A DNA stretch of 64,000 bases from CAZNPA01 sp964575095. GTDB taxonomy: Bacteria; Pseudomonadota; Alphaproteobacteria; Rickettsiales; SXRF01. The translations under genes and the position numbers were made by a program. Below, in pieces: positions 1 through 8,367 of this stretch. The notes beneath the pieces were generated by a model. The model did not search any database. It was not told the DNA's origin and worked only from the letters and a program-made list of their open reading frames with translations. How positions within the stretch are numbered: position 1 is the first letter of the stretch; each line of letters opens with the position of its first letter. The stretch spans positions 330,045-394,044 of the forward strand of contig CAZNPA010000002.1 in assembly GCA_964575095.1 (NCBI GenBank), in the 5' to 3' direction.

Positions 1-1711
1 AACGCTGGAAGGGAGCTGGTGGGGCGCGACCGACGTCATGCGTCACCATATCCGACGTTTGTATAAACAGCGCCATGTGCAGCGCATCCGGCAGGAGATC
101 GCCGGCTGGCTGGCCGCCGCCGCCGCGATCGCCGCCGCGATCTTCGCCGGATCGGTGTTGTGGGCATGCTATGGTGCGCATTTTTCGTTGCCTTATGCGG
201 TGCTGATCCTGGCCATAGGATTCCAGACGTCGGTGCGTATACTGACGCGCACGTTTTATTCCGGCGCCTATGCGCTCAAGCGCATTTTCATGCCGATAGA
301 ACTGATCGTGATTCCGGAGATCGTGATCTTTGCGCTTGGCACGTTGCTGATGCCGGTACTGGGCGAATGGAGTGTGTCGCTATGCATTGTGATTTCAAGT
401 CTTGCCGTCGGCCTGATTAATTATGTTAGCGTACGGCGCATCACCGATTTCCTGCGCATCACGCCGGGGAAATTATTTGCCCGTGCGCGGTTCTCATCCG
501 TCCGCGTGCGCATGGCGATGCCACCGGCGCTGGCGATGGTTGGCGTCCGGCTGCACGACGTCGTGCTGATTGCGATGCTGCAGCATGTTGCGGCGCAGCA
601 ACTGCTGTTCGCGTTCTATCTGGTGATGCCGCTATTGCGCGGCGGCATGGGCTGGGCACAGGCCATGTATTTTGATTTGTCTCGTTATTATCTCGACATG
701 TTCGCCGGCTTCCGCGCAACGCTGGAAAAATACGGTCTCTTGAACGCGCTGTTGCTCTCGCTCTTTTTCAGCGCGCTGGCGACTGCCGTACTTTCGCTAT
801 TCTCCACCGAAGCGGTCACGATCACCACCATCGCCGCCTACATCATCCTTTACAGCGCCTTCGGGTTCATCGCCATAAGCCTGTTCGCGCGCCGGAGCTA
901 CCGGCTGGTGACGGCGCTGTGCGTGCTGCAATATATCGGCTTGTGGGCGCTGCTTGCCAATACGGGCGGCCTTGCTTTTGGGCTGATGCTGTCGCTGATG
1001 GTGCCGGTTATTATCGGCGGCGGGAAACTATTGCGGCCGTGGGCGCCGCCGCGCGAATCCGTTTTGCCGTATTTCGCCTGGGCGTCGGCGCTGTGCAAAC
1101 GGCGACAACCGACGCGGCTCATTGCCATGCATTTTCATCCCGCCGCCAAACGGTTGTTACTTTCCAGCGTTGCCGATGCCATGGCGGAAGAGGGCGGCAG
1201 TGCGTGCATACGTGGTCATTCGGTATGGGTGGCGGGCGATGCCGTCGCACCGTCGCTGGAGTATGACGCGCTGTGGCGGCTGGGCAGCGGCTTTATGACA
1301 GGCGCCGAAACGATAGAAGCGACGAACGGTGAAGCGGCATACAGGGAAGGGCAGGATCGCGGGCTGTTGCCGCTTGCGACGGACAATACGGTGTCGCCGC
1401 AGGACATGGCGCGGCAATTTAAAGAGCGCTTCCCGGCTGGTATCGTGCATACGCCGATGCAGTCTAATGCGCAACTTCTGGCCACTACCGACGCCGACCG
1501 CCGTGATATTTTACGCGAAGCCAGACAAGGCATGGACATCGAAAATTCCCGCCGCTCGAAAGACTGGTTCGTGACTGCGCTCTATGACGACCCCTATCTC
1601 ACCACGCTCTTCATCGTTCCCAAACGTGACACCGACCAAACCCAGCGCCAACAGTGGCGGGAGGCGGTGGAGAAATGGAATAGCGGAAATATTAGCAGGA
1701 GGCAGGCATGA
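1..1711 (+). CDS. Polytopic membrane protein with C-terminal soluble domain (5' partial)
   Basis: The reading frame is open from base 2, and the codons before the ATG at 38 look coding (TLEGSWWGATDV), so the gene begins before the window. The visible part has roughly nine hydrophobic segments within the first 320 residues after that ATG, with short basic loops, resembling in general layout a flippase or polysaccharide-exporter-type membrane protein. About 230 mostly soluble residues follow, from about position 330, with no motif I recognise. The stop overlaps the next start (ATGA at 1708). Function is not assigned; exporter-like is only an impression from topology. Confidence 0.7.
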   Translation, partial: TLEGSWWGATDVMRHHIRRLYKQRHVQRIRQEIAGWLAAAAAIAAAIFAGSVLWACYGAHFSLPYAVLILAIGFQTSVRILTRTFYSGAYALKRIFMPIELIVIPEIVIFALGTLLMPVLGEWSVSLCIVISSLAVGLINYVSVRRITDFLRITPGKLFARARFSSVRVRMAMPPALAMVGVRLHDVVLIAMLQHVAAQQLLFAFYLVMPLLRGGMGWAQAMYFDLSRYYLDMFAGFRATLEKYGLLNALLLSLFFSALATAVLSLFSTEAVTITTIAAYIILYSAFGFIAISLFARRSYRLVTALCVLQYIGLWALLANTGGLAFGLMLSLMVPVIIGGGKLLRPWAPPRESVLPYFAWASALCKRRQPTRLIAMHFHPAAKRLLLSSVADAMAEEGGSACIRGHSVWVAGDAVAPSLEYDALWRLGSGFMTGAETIEATNGEAAYREGQDRGLLPLATDNTVSPQDMARQFKERFPAGIVHTPMQSNAQLLATTDADRRDILREARQGMDIENSRRSKDWFVTALYDDPYLTTLFIVPKRDTDQTQRQQWREAVEKWNSGNISRRQA

Positions 1712-1848
1712 AGCGTAAGAAACGTCCGCCGGCGAAACGGAATCCCGTCGCCAAGGCGGTGCAGAAGATACGGCCGCAGACCGTGCCCGACCGCCGCCGC
1801 AAGAAACTGGCGCGCGCCGAAAAACGCGAGGCGGAGGAGGAGATATAA
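1708..1848 (+). CDS. Small very basic protein with RNPVAK motif
   Basis: A 46-residue ORF whose ATG overlaps the stop of the membrane-protein gene (ATGA), preceded by AGGAGG about six bases upstream (AGCAGGAGGCAGGC context). It starts MKRKKRPPAKRNPVAKAVQK and ends in a Lys/Arg/Glu-rich helix-like tail (RRRKKLARAEKREAEEEI). Small basic proteins with an RNPVAK core are common in proteobacteria but have no established function that I can name. The coupling and good ribosome-binding site support translation. Confidence 0.55.
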   Translation: MKRKKRPPAKRNPVAKAVQKIRPQTVPDRRRKKLARAEKREAEEEI

Positions 1849-1977
1849 TGGCTAAGGACGACAGCTATTGCAGCCGTTTATACGCTTGTTGCTGACACCG
1901 CGCTGACATGACAAAGAAGTCGGCTTTACACCATCGCATAATCGAAGAAAATTCTCTCGTATTATCAATAGGAAAAA

Positions 1978-2053
1978 TGGTGCCGTCGAAGGGATTCGAA
2001 CCCCCGACCCCCGCATTACGAATGCGGTGCTCTACCGGCTGAGCTACGACGGC
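1978..2053 (-). tRNA. tRNA-Thr (anticodon CGT)
   Basis: The minus strand folds as a full cloverleaf. The acceptor stem GCCGTCG pairs with CGACGGC, the D arm is GCTC/GAGC, and the anticodon stem CCGCA/TGCGG holds the loop TTCGTAA. The T arm has GGTTCGAAT context, and CCA is encoded (1978-1980). Anticodon CGT reads ACG threonine codons. Confidence 0.95.
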
Positions 2054-2244
2054 AACCTCGGCGGAGGGGTATTTCTAGTGCCACGGCGACGGCAACACAA
2101 GTATTTTGACGGCCGTCCTCTCCCTAGCCCTCTCCCGCGCGGGGTAGAGGGGGATATAAAGCAAAAAGCCCAGGCGGTGCCTGAGCTTTTGCGCCCCATC
2201 CCGTGTCCAGGGCGGGGCAGATTCCCGCACGAGCGGGAATATCG
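2054..2244. repeat. Intergenic stretch with GC-rich palindromic units
   Basis: There is no convincing gene between the tRNA and the YdcH-like gene. It holds a CCTCTCCCT...CTCTCCCGCGCGGGGTAGAGGGGG palindrome-like unit at about 2113-2150, which resembles the CTCCCT/AGGGAG family found near 52.5 kb and 55.2 kb. A perfect 8-bp stem with a 4-base loop lies at 2221-2240 (ATTCCCGC ACGA GCGGGAAT) just past the end of the YdcH-like gene. That hairpin has no T-tract, so it is not a clear intrinsic terminator. Confidence 0.5.
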
Positions 2245-2442
2245 TTATGACGAGGCGCCTGCGGCGTCCTTGCCCAGAAGGATCAAGTATCGCTGCATTT
2301 CTTCCTTAAGCGCCAGATTTTGCTTTTTGAGGGTGGTAATCAGCACCAGATTCGGTGACGGGTGCGCCGTTTCATCGGCTATTTGCTGTTTGATCTGAGC
2401 GCGTTTTTCTGCGAGCGAGTTGATATGAGCGTGAATTGACAT
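2245..2442 (-). CDS. YdcH family (DUF465) protein
   Basis: A 65-residue all-helical protein beginning MSIHAHINSLAEKRAQIKQQ. The heptad-like pattern, an internal HPSPNLVLITTLKKQNL segment and a final LKEEMQRYL match the small DUF465/YdcH family, which is common in alphaproteobacteria. The biochemical role of the family is unknown. It is transcribed divergently from the dps-like gene, sharing a 219-bp control region. Length is typical for the family (60-80 residues). Confidence 0.8.
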   Translation of the reverse strand: MSIHAHINSLAEKRAQIKQQIADETAHPSPNLVLITTLKKQNLALKEEMQRYLILLGKDAAGASS

Positions 2443-2578
2443 AAGAACAACATCCTTTTACTGTTCTGGAAACAAGACACTTACGCAGCAGGGCATCGCA
2501 CCCTACTACTCGACCATCATACGCCCATCCTGCCGCGCTCTCAATCATAAAACCGGTCAAGATTTTTATTTTTTCTCA

Positions 2579-2628
2579 GGAAATATTTCCGGTTGACACC
2601 TTGTACCTGCGGGCGGATGACCTATATA
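2579..2628 (+). promoter_or_regulatory. Candidate promoter and palindromic operator of the dps-like gene
   Basis: A perfect 12-bp palindrome GGAAATATTTCC (2579-2590) sits just upstream of promoter-like hexamers TTGTAC (2601-2606) and TATATA (2623-2628), with a 16-bp spacer. The start codon is 33 bases further on. TTGACA at 2593 is also visible but lies 24 bp from the same -10. The palindrome is in a place where a regulator could act; which regulator is unknown. Confidence 0.4.
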
Positions 2629-2661
2629 ACAACAGATTCCACAACCCGAAGGAGAACCGCC

Positions 2662-3183
2662 ATGGCCTCGACCAAAAACGACCTTCCTGCCGTCAAACGC
2701 AAACAATTGACGGATAAATTGAATCAACTTTTAAGCGATGCGGTCGATTTGCGGCTGCAATGCAAGCAGGCGCACTGGAACGTCAAGGGCGCCGCCTTCA
2801 TCGCCCTGCACGAATTGTTTGACCAGGTGGCGACCGAAGTTGAAGCCGCCTCCGACATGATCGCCGAGCGCGTCATGCAGCTGGGCGGCCAGGCGCTGGG
2901 CACGGCGCGCGTCGTCGCCAAGAACTCCCGCCTCAAGGAATATCCGTTGCAGGCGGTGGATGCCGAGGCGCATGTGGCGGCGCTATCGTCGGCGATCGCC
3001 GATTTCAATGCCAGGGCGCGCAAGGGCATTGATGAAACCGCCGCCTTGGGCGATGCCGTCAGCGCCGACATGCTGACCGAAATCACGCGCGGGCTGGATA
3101 AGCAGCTGTGGTTCGTCGAATCGCACCTCGAATCGGGAAAAAGCCGGACGGAAGCCGGTCTTATCGGCAAGGCGCGCGCGTAA
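2662..3183 (+). CDS. dps: Dps-type DNA-protecting ferritin
   Basis: This 173-residue protein stores iron and uses H2O2 to oxidise Fe(II), protecting DNA during stress or starvation. The inter-subunit ferroxidase ligands are all present with the spacing of E. coli Dps: His38 (in HWNVKG), His50, Asp54, Asp65 and Glu69. An upstream in-frame start at 2593 is possible, but the ATG at 2662 follows GAAGGAGAACCGCC, an excellent Shine-Dalgarno, and gives the family's usual length. The short Lys-containing N-terminus (MASTKNDLPAVKRK) could contact DNA, as in other Dps proteins. It is monocistronic and may be controlled by the palindrome upstream. Confidence 0.93.
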   Translation: MASTKNDLPAVKRKQLTDKLNQLLSDAVDLRLQCKQAHWNVKGAAFIALHELFDQVATEVEAASDMIAERVMQLGGQALGTARVVAKNSRLKEYPLQAVDAEAHVAALSSAIADFNARARKGIDETAALGDAVSADMLTEITRGLDKQLWFVESHLESGKSRTEAGLIGKARA

Positions 3184-3226
3184 AACCTGAATTGCCTTTC
3201 TGATTCTTCCGCCCTAGACTGAGTCT

Positions 3227-6200
3227 ATGCGTATGCATAGACAGGCTATTTCATTATACCGGCACAGGGTCATCCTTGCCGCGTTTTGCGTGCTGTTGCC
3301 CGTGGCGGCGGCCGTGTCCGAGAACGGCACGGCGCCGGTCGTACGCGGCGATATCGCAGGCACAGCCGCGCGCATCACCTTCGACTGGCCGGAGGCGGCG
3401 CAGTTTACGGCGTCGATGCATAACAACGCGCTCACGGTTGTTTTCGACCGCAAGGCCAACCCCGATTTCCGTGCCGTGCTCAAGGCGCTTTACCCCTACG
3501 TCACCGGCGCCGAGCGCAAATCGGACGGGAAAACCCTCGTTTTCACCCTCGATAAAACCTACACCGTGCGCCGCATCGACGACGGCATCGAGCTGTTGCA
3601 TATCGACCCCAAGGCGCGGCCGGACCTTGCCAGAAATATCGTAAAAAACATGGCGACGCTGGAGCCCGCCGCCGGCGAAGAGGCGGCGCCCGCTGTTGCT
3701 GCGGTGCCGGAACCCGCTCCCGTGCCGGTGGAAGCGCCCGCCGCCGAAGCGGTGCCGACGCCGCTCGTAAACATGACCGGGGTCGTGCCCGAAGTGGCTC
3801 CGGCGCCGGAACCTGCGGCCGAAGCCGTTGCGGAAGCGCCCGCCGCTCCGCCCGCGGCGGAAGAAGCAACGCCCGCTGCGCCGGTAGCCGCCCCTGTGGC
3901 CGATATGGGCGATACGCATCCGCTGTCGCCGGAATTGGCGCAAAAGTTGCCGCCGGTTGCGATGGATCATGTCAAAGTCAGCGTTTCCGCCGCCAGCGAT
4001 AACGCCGTGCTGCGCCTCCCCTTTTCCGAACGTACGGCGCTGGCGGTGTTTGTGCGCCACCGCACCTTGTGGATTGCCTGGCACAAGCCGCTGCCGCCCG
4101 ACCTTTCCGATTTCGACGATATGAAACGCACGGTGATCGGCAAGGCGGAAATCATCCCGGCGCAGGGCGCTACCGTTATCCGTATGCCGATCGAAGACGC
4201 CGTCTTTGTCGGCGTCGCCAAGGAAGAAAATAGTTTCGACTGGGCGGTTTTGATTACGCCCAAAAAGCGCGATCTGGCCAAGACGCTGCCGGTGCGCGTC
4301 AATACCGATCCGCCGACGCCGCCGCACGTGTTTCTCCCCACGCTCGAAACTTCGAACCCGGTTACGGTCACCGACCCGCAGGCAGGTGACCAGCTGATCA
4401 TCACGCCGTTTTACAGCGTCGGCGAAGGCATGATGTGGGCGCGCGATTTCGTTGAGTTCTCGTTGCTGCCGACAGCGCAAGGCCTGGCCGTGGCAAAAAA
4501 ATCCGAAGACGTTGCTGTATTGCCGCTTCGAAACGGCCTCCGTATCTCCCCGCCACAGGGAGCGACGCTGACGGTAGGACTGCCGGACGTTGACCAATCG
4601 AAACTGGCGGGTGCCATGGGACAAAGCGTGACCCTGTTTCCCTATGAGTATTGGAAGCCGGAAGACGATCTGAAAATGCCGGAACAGAAGCGTGCATTGT
4701 TCCACCGTATCGTCGAAAGCAGCAACCCGCAGGAATCCAACGACGCTCGCCTGCGTCTGGCGCAATTGATGTTGAGTCAGGGGCTGGCGGCGGAAGCGCT
4801 GGGTTATCTGGACGGCATCAACCGCACCAACCCGGCGTTTTTCCGTAGCAGCAAGCTGGCCGCCCTGCGCGGCGCCGCCAATTTCCTGATGTACCGTTTT
4901 GTCGAATCTTCGCGCGATTTCGCTGCGGCGGAACTCAATAACAGCAAGGAAGTGGATTACTGGCGCAGCATGATTGGCGATCTCCTCGGTAACCCGGACC
5001 AAAGCTACGATTACCTGACGCTCAACACCGATTATATCAGCAAATACCCGCCGATTTTCCGCCAGCGTCTGGCTATCGTTGCTGCCGACCGCAGCATCGG
5101 CGGCAAGGATTACAACACGGCGCTCAAGATTTTCGATACGCTGACGCAGGACAAGATCATCGACCCCATCAGCACCTACGTCAATTTCCTGATGGCAAAG
5201 ATTTCTTCCGAAACCGGGCAGGATAAGGAAGCCAAAGATACCTGGGACAAGCTGGCGGAGGATTACAAGCACCCGTTTGTGCAGGCGCGCGCGGAGTTTT
5301 CGCGCATCCTGTGGGAGATCGATCACGAGAACCTGCCCAAGGATAAAGTAATCGACCGCCTGGAGCGCTTGCGCCTGGCCTGGCACGGCGATAGCCTTGA
5401 ACTCAATATCCTGACCATGCTCGGCGACCTTTACGCCGACCAGAAGGATTACGTCAACGCCATGCGCGTCTGGAACGGTGGCGTAACAGCGTTTCCGAAT
5501 ACGTCGGCGTCGCTCGACATGTCGCGCAAGATGCAGGAAACATTCATCGCCATGTTCAATGGCGGCGTTGCCGACCAGCTGCCGCCGCTCACGGCGCTGT
5601 CGCTGTACTACGAGTACCGCAATTACACGCCGACCGGAAATACCGGCAACGAAATCATCAACAAGCTGGCCGATCGGCTGGTGTCGGTTGATTTGCTGGA
5701 GCAGGCGGCGGCGCTGCTCGACCGCCAGATGCATTTCGCGGCGGAAAAAGAAAAACGCAGCGAGATCGGCGCCAAGCTGGCGACGGTATATCTCTTCAAC
5801 CACCAGCCGGCCAAGGCGCTCGCCACTTTGCAGGATTCGGTGTACGGCGAAAATTCGCTGATGCTGCGCCTCTTGCGCAACCGACTGACGGCGGAGGCAA
5901 TGGTCGAGTTGGGGCAATTGGACAGGGCGTTGCTGACCATCGGGTCGGACAATAGCGCTGACGCCGAACGTATCCGCATCGGCGTCTACTGGAAAAACAA
6001 AAACTGGTCGCAGCTCATCACCAGCATCGAAAACATGCTAAAGACGCGCAAGGACATTACGGCGCCGGTCACGCTGGAGGAAAGCGAATATCTTTTGAAG
6101 CTGGCGCTGGCCTACGTTTTTGAGAATAACCGCACACAGCTGCAATATCTGCACGATTACTTCACGCCGCTGATGGCGGGTAATCCCAACATGCCGGTAT

Positions 6201-6343
6201 TCACCTTCATCACCGGCGGCGATATCCAGCTCACAACCACCAACTTCGATGACGTGATCAAGAATATGGCTGATACGCGCTCGTTCATAGAAAATTACCA
6301 CGCGCACATCCAGGCGGCGGGCTTAAGCAGTATCGTTAAATAA
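3227..6343 (+). CDS. Large exported TPR-like protein
   Basis: This 1038-residue protein has an N-terminal signal-like segment (hydrophobic residues about 14-29, then AAAVSEN). An AMIN-like beta-rich stretch of about 110 residues follows, then an Ala/Pro/Glu-rich linker at about residues 149-226. A second beta-rich region is followed by a long helical half (about 480-1000) with TPR-like repeating helices (for example AEALGYLDGINRTNPAFF and QPAKALATLQDSVYGENSL). It is probably periplasmic or envelope-associated and may act as a scaffold; no specific family is recognised. ATG at 3227 or 3233 could start it. A 13-base palindrome (3215-3227) abuts the start. A long antisense reading frame covers much of it but looks like a GC-driven shadow. 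Confidence 0.85.
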   Translation: MRMHRQAISLYRHRVILAAFCVLLPVAAAVSENGTAPVVRGDIAGTAARITFDWPEAAQFTASMHNNALTVVFDRKANPDFRAVLKALYPYVTGAERKSDGKTLVFTLDKTYTVRRIDDGIELLHIDPKARPDLARNIVKNMATLEPAAGEEAAPAVAAVPEPAPVPVEAPAAEAVPTPLVNMTGVVPEVAPAPEPAAEAVAEAPAAPPAAEEATPAAPVAAPVADMGDTHPLSPELAQKLPPVAMDHVKVSVSAASDNAVLRLPFSERTALAVFVRHRTLWIAWHKPLPPDLSDFDDMKRTVIGKAEIIPAQGATVIRMPIEDAVFVGVAKEENSFDWAVLITPKKRDLAKTLPVRVNTDPPTPPHVFLPTLETSNPVTVTDPQAGDQLIITPFYSVGEGMMWARDFVEFSLLPTAQGLAVAKKSEDVAVLPLRNGLRISPPQGATLTVGLPDVDQSKLAGAMGQSVTLFPYEYWKPEDDLKMPEQKRALFHRIVESSNPQESNDARLRLAQLMLSQGLAAEALGYLDGINRTNPAFFRSSKLAALRGAANFLMYRFVESSRDFAAAELNNSKEVDYWRSMIGDLLGNPDQSYDYLTLNTDYISKYPPIFRQRLAIVAADRSIGGKDYNTALKIFDTLTQDKIIDPISTYVNFLMAKISSETGQDKEAKDTWDKLAEDYKHPFVQARAEFSRILWEIDHENLPKDKVIDRLERLRLAWHGDSLELNILTMLGDLYADQKDYVNAMRVWNGGVTAFPNTSASLDMSRKMQETFIAMFNGGVADQLPPLTALSLYYEYRNYTPTGNTGNEIINKLADRLVSVDLLEQAAALLDRQMHFAAEKEKRSEIGAKLATVYLFNHQPAKALATLQDSVYGENSLMLRLLRNRLTAEAMVELGQLDRALLTIGSDNSADAERIRIGVYWKNKNWSQLITSIENMLKTRKDITAPVTLEESEYLLKLALAYVFENNRTQLQYLHDYFTPLMAGNPNMPVFTFITGGDIQLTTTNFDDVIKNMADTRSFIENYHAHIQAAGLSSIVK

Positions 6344-6538
6344 TCACTGGCGTAACCGGTTGGTGGGCGTTGGCCCGATACCGCCGACCTTGCCTATGCC
6401 GCCGCTGTTTTTAAACAGGCCGGTACTGCTGGAAGCAGAAGGGGATTGTGCCAGCGTTGTCAGCACATGGGTACGTTGGTAGTAAAGGGCACCCATCGTG
6501 GCCGCCAGCACCAGAATAAGGATATGCTTCCATCTCAT
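6344..6538 (-). CDS. Small single-pass membrane protein
   Basis: A 64-residue ORF starting MRWKHILILVLAATMGALYY: one transmembrane segment (about residues 5-21) with a short Ser/Gly/Pro-rich tail. The stop directly abuts that of the large TPR-like gene in convergent orientation. A TTG 36 bases upstream would add a basic N-terminus; neither start has a clear Shine-Dalgarno. No family recognised. Existence rests on the membrane segment and the tight fit between genes. Confidence 0.45.
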   Translation of the reverse strand: MRWKHILILVLAATMGALYYQRTHVLTTLAQSPSASSSTGLFKNSGGIGKVGGIGPTPTNRLRQ

Positions 6539-6635
6539 GGCCGGAAGTCTGCCCCATTTCCCTTTTATTTTCAATGCGGTTGTGATTGTCTAATCGCCTG
6601 CATATGCTACAATGCGGGCGTTTTGGCGAGGAAAA

Positions 6636-6830
6636 ATGCGTTGGTTGGACATACGGCAGATAGCGATGCGGCTGGAGGATTTATATCCCGACCGGGACAA
6701 CGTCAACCTGCGTTTCACCGACCTGCGCCAGTGGATCGTCACGCTGCCGGGATTCAGCGACGACCCTAACGGCTGCAATGAAAAAATACTCGAAGCCATA
6801 CAAACGGCATGGATAGACGAGCGCGAATGA
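6636..6830 (+). CDS. iscX: IscX-family Fe-S cluster assembly protein
   Basis: A 64-residue acidic protein matching IscX (YfhJ): WLDIRQIAMRLEDLYPD, RFTDLRQWIVTLPGF, DDPNGCNEKILEAI and WIDE align along the full E. coli protein. IscX binds IscS and iron and modulates Fe-S cluster assembly. The start at 6636 is preceded by GCGAGGAAAA; an upstream ATG at 6612 lacks that. It is not in an isc operon here. Its stop overlaps tsaE (ATGA), so the two are translationally coupled. Confidence 0.9.
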   Translation: MRWLDIRQIAMRLEDLYPDRDNVNLRFTDLRQWIVTLPGFSDDPNGCNEKILEAIQTAWIDERE

Positions 6831-7324
6831 TGCGGCATACGACATTGACATTCACCTCCTCAAGCGAACAGCAGACGGCATCGCTGGCGGCAACCATCGC
6901 CGGCCAGTGCGCTGCGGGTGACTGTATCGCGCTCAAAGGCGATCTCGGCACCGGCAAGACCGTTTTTGCCCGCGGCTTCATCCGCGCGCTCGGCGACGCG
7001 CGGGAAGATATTGTCAGTCCGACCTTCACTCTGGCGCAGACCTATCCGACGCGGGCCGGATGGCCGGTATGGCATTTTGATCTCTACCGCCTGAAGCATG
7101 CACGCGAACTTACGGACATTGGGCTCCAGGAAGCGCTTGAATCCGGCGTGTCGCTGATAGAATGGCCGGAGCTGGCGCAGGAGATGCTGCCGCCGCAGGC
7201 ATTGACCGTAGAGATGGCCTATGACAAAACCGGTAGCGGGCGGCAAGTAACGCTTAGCGGCGATGCCGCCGTCTGGCAGCAAAAGTTACAATCCTTGACG
7301 GGAGGAGATAACGCTAGGCTATGA
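6827..7324 (+). CDS. tsaE: tRNA t6A biosynthesis ATPase TsaE
   Basis: TsaE is the ATPase partner of TsaB/TsaD in making N6-threonylcarbamoyladenosine at position 37 of ANN-decoding tRNAs. It shows Walker A GDLGTGKT (residues 38-45), the family motif SPTFTL, HFDLYRL and the EWP element near residue 110. Length is 165 residues, typical. The chosen start overlaps the iscX stop (ATGA), and its own stop overlaps the amgK start in the same way, giving a tightly coupled operon. Confidence 0.95.
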   Translation: MMRHTTLTFTSSSEQQTASLAATIAGQCAAGDCIALKGDLGTGKTVFARGFIRALGDAREDIVSPTFTLAQTYPTRAGWPVWHFDLYRLKHARELTDIGLQEALESGVSLIEWPELAQEMLPPQALTVEMAYDKTGSGRQVTLSGDAAVWQQKLQSLTGGDNARL

Positions 7325-8367
7325 CGACAACAACGCGACAAAAACAGATCGTCGATTTTCTGTCCTTGCACGGCTTCGCGTCGGCGCAGATTCACCCGCT
7401 GGCGGGCGATGCCTCGTTCCGGCGCTACCTGCGAATCCACAAGCCGGGGAAAACCGCCATGCTGATGGATGCGCCGCCGGAAAAAGAAAATATTCCGTCG
7501 TACCTTGCGGTGGCAGAGCATTTATGCGCCTGTGGTTACAGCGCGCCGGTGATCATCGCCCACGATGTGTCGCTGGGGCTGATGTTGCTCGAAGATCTGG
7601 GTGATGATTTGTTTACGTCGGTGGTCAAGCAGCATCCGGATATGGAACGGGAATTGTACCGTGCGGCGATCGACGTGCTGACCGAGTGGCACACCAAGGA
7701 GCCGTCGATGGCAAACCCAGGATTGCTGGCGCTGCCGGTATACGATCACCATCTGCTGATGCAGGAAGTGCGTCTTTTCGCCGACTGGTACCTGCCGCAG
7801 GTGGTGGGCAAGGAAGAGGCGATCGCGCTTGGCGCCGAATATGTCAGCATCTGGGCGCGGATCTTAAAACGTGCTGCCCTATCCACCGATCATTTTGTCC
7901 ATCGCGATTACCATGCCGATAATCTGATGTGGTTGCCACAGCGACAGGGATTGCGCCGCGTCGGCATGCTCGATTTCCAGGATGCCGTCTACGGTGATAC
8001 CGCCTACGACCTCGCCTCATTGCTCGAAGACGCGCGCCGCGATGTGCCGGACGTGCTGGTCAGCGAAATGCTGGATCGCTATCTTGCCGCCACCGGCAAG
8101 CCGCGCGACCGTTTCCTCACCGCCTACCATGTGCTCGCCGCGCAGCGCAACAGCAAGATCGTCGGCATTTTCGTGCGTCTGGCGGCGCGCGATGGTAAAT
8201 ACCAATATCTCAATTTCCTGCCGCGTGTCTGGAACCATCTCGAGCGCGACCTCGAGCATCCGGAGATGACGGAATTGAAGCGGTGGTTGGAAACCCATAT
8301 CCCTGCCGGCGCCCGCGGCGCGGTCACTATCCGCCATACGTCGCAAGAGCTGGCGTTGACGGCATGA
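7321..8367 (+). CDS. amgK: Sugar kinase of the AmgK type (MurNAc/GlcNAc anomeric kinase)
   Basis: An aminoglycoside-phosphotransferase-fold kinase of 348 residues. The catalytic loop HRDYHADN carries Asp196 and Asn201, and the metal-binding Asp218 is in LDFQDAVYGD. In the known pathway AmgK phosphorylates the anomeric carbon of MurNAc, and MurU then makes UDP-MurNAc, recycling peptidoglycan and bypassing fosfomycin-sensitive MurA. Adjacency and ATGA coupling to a MurU-like nucleotidyltransferase strongly support this assignment over a generic antibiotic kinase. The tsaE-amgK-murU order is usual in alphaproteobacteria. Confidence 0.88.
   Translation: MTTTTRQKQIVDFLSLHGFASAQIHPLAGDASFRRYLRIHKPGKTAMLMDAPPEKENIPSYLAVAEHLCACGYSAPVIIAHDVSLGLMLLEDLGDDLFTSVVKQHPDMERELYRAAIDVLTEWHTKEPSMANPGLLALPVYDHHLLMQEVRLFADWYLPQVVGKEEAIALGAEYVSIWARILKRAALSTDHFVHRDYHADNLMWLPQRQGLRRVGMLDFQDAVYGDTAYDLASLLEDARRDVPDVLVSEMLDRYLAATGKPRDRFLTAYHVLAAQRNSKIVGIFVRLAARDGKYQYLNFLPRVWNHLERDLEHPEMTELKRWLETHIPAGARGAVTIRHTSQELALTA

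Noticed and set aside
1848..1895. 15-codon ORF (MAKDDSYCSRLYACC) after the small basic gene
   Set aside because: Too short and with no supporting conservation; probably chance overlap with the preceding TAATG.
2593..2628. TTGACA (2593) as the -35 of dps
   Set aside because: Spacing to the TATATA box is 24 bp, too long; TTGTAC at 2601 fits better.
3254..5917. 887-codon open frame antisense to the TPR-like gene
   Set aside because: GC-rich codon bias on the coding strand leaves the opposite frame open; the translation is Arg/His-rich with no domain, and the real protein has a signal peptide and TPR-like repeats.
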